From NCBI GenBank assembly GCA_937951895.1, contig CALFER010000104.1:1-6131 (forward strand): DNA of 6,131 nt, given 5' to 3'. The DNA comes from an uncultured bacterium (lineage in GTDB: Bacteria > CSSED10-310 > CALFER01). A program made the position numbers and the translations under genes. Positions 5,893-6,131 of this stretch are shown piece after piece; positions within the stretch are counted from its first letter, which is position 1, and the number at the start of each line of letters is the position of its first letter. The notes under the pieces were generated by a model. The model saw only the letters and a list, made by a program, of their open reading frames with translations. It was not told the DNA's origin and did no database searches.

Positions 5893-6076
5893 AGCCAATG
5901 ACCAGTGGGTGGCGTCGGCATCCGTGCCGGCGGCTGATAAAGGGTAGTGACTTTATTGGGGGGGTTGAGGGGATTGGGTGGCGCCGGCTGCTGGCTGGTG
6001 GCACTGATTCTGTGTGAAATGAAATGGGGACAGGTAGCGCCGGCATCCGGTAGATGGCACTCAATCTGTATAAGAA

Positions 6077-6096
6077 CGCCGGCAGGGACGCCGGCG
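6077..6096. repeat. Inverted GCCGGC hairpin element, unit 3
   Basis: This is identical to 5823-5842: a seven-base-pair stem with an AGGGAC loop, followed by GCCACCC. It marks the junction between repeat units 2 and 3. Confidence 0.75.
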
Positions 6097-6131
6097 CCAC
6101 CCGCACAAAGCTGCAGCAGGCGTCTCTGCCT

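Larger units (their letters stand above)
5624..6131. other. Non-coding downstream region made of structured tandem repeats
   Basis: I see no credible gene in these 508 bases. Reading frames here are short, lack ribosome sites and encode low-complexity Arg/Pro/Ser strings from the repeat DNA. The region consists of nearly three copies of one repeat unit, each combining GC-rich hairpins with a G-rich tract. There is no transposase, tRNA or integrase. The window ends inside the third copy, so the array may continue. Confidence 0.7.
5641..6131 (+). repeat. Tandem long repeat, about 2.2 copies (198- and 254-base periods)
   Basis: Aligning on the GGCGCCACCC block puts unit starts at 5641, 5839 and 6093. 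The first two units share the same order: an inverted GCCGGC element, a GCAGCAGGC hairpin with T-tract, a direct GCCGGC element (5709-5734; 5907-5932), a G-rich tract (5760-5780; 5958-5978), and a block reading roughly GGCACT..TCTGT (5802; 6000). Unit 2 is 56 bases longer because that last block occurs twice, at 6000 and 6056. Unit 3 is cut by the window end. Copies are very similar but not identical, suggesting recent duplication followed by drift. Confidence 0.85.

Noticed and set aside
5624..6131. CRISPR array
   Set aside because: Repeat units are about 200 bases long and similar throughout. There are no short repeats alternating with unique spacers, and no cas genes.
5641..6131. Insertion sequence
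   Set aside because: No transposase frame, and no terminal inverted repeats enclosing a gene. At most these are non-autonomous repeat elements.

Overview
The window holds one compact six-gene operon on the + strand (165-5623). A short leader precedes it (1-164) and about 500 bases of non-coding tandem repeats follow it (5624-6131). The DNA is GC-rich, roughly 60% by eye. The host is probably a Gram-negative or other peptidoglycan-bearing bacterium, because one product has a single membrane helix and an OmpA/MotB-type peptidoglycan-binding domain. The GCCGGC-rich dispersed repeats remind me of planctomycete/verrucomicrobial/lentisphaeral genomes, but nothing here fixes the phylum.

The first three genes form a TerY-P-type signalling triad: a von Willebrand A (VWA) protein of the TerY kind with an intact MIDAS metal site (165-860), a PP2C-family Ser/Thr phosphatase (879-1670), and a Ser/Thr kinase with a C-terminal zinc ribbon and a possible degenerate FHA-like domain (1667-3028). 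This triad is a recognised conserved module linked to tellurium-resistance-like and other stress or defence loci. No TerD, TerC or other Ter protein is present.

The next two genes encode an ion-driven motor pair: a three-helix MotA/TolQ/ExbB-like protein with a cytoplasmic tail of about 330 residues (3025-4569, ZorA-like) and a MotB/OmpA-like partner (4566-5312, ZorB-like). A sixth small gene (5309-5623) is unrecognised. Genes 2 to 6 are joined by four-base ATGA or GTGA overlaps, so the proteins are very likely co-translated and act together.

The notable point is the fusion of two modules in one operon: a phospho-signalling triad and a Zorya-like peptidoglycan-anchored motor, without the ZorC/ZorD or ZorE effectors of the described Zorya types. 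A plausible reading, which is inference, is an envelope-sensing defence or stress system. The motor would detect a perturbation of the cell wall or membrane and pass it through its long tail to the kinase/phosphatase/VWA complex, or the triad would gate the motor.

Downstream there are nearly three copies of a repeat with a period of 198-254 bases. It carries GC-rich hairpins, one of them terminator-like, and a G-quadruplex-type tract. A fragment of the same repeat family lies at 10-35, so the operon is bracketed by it.
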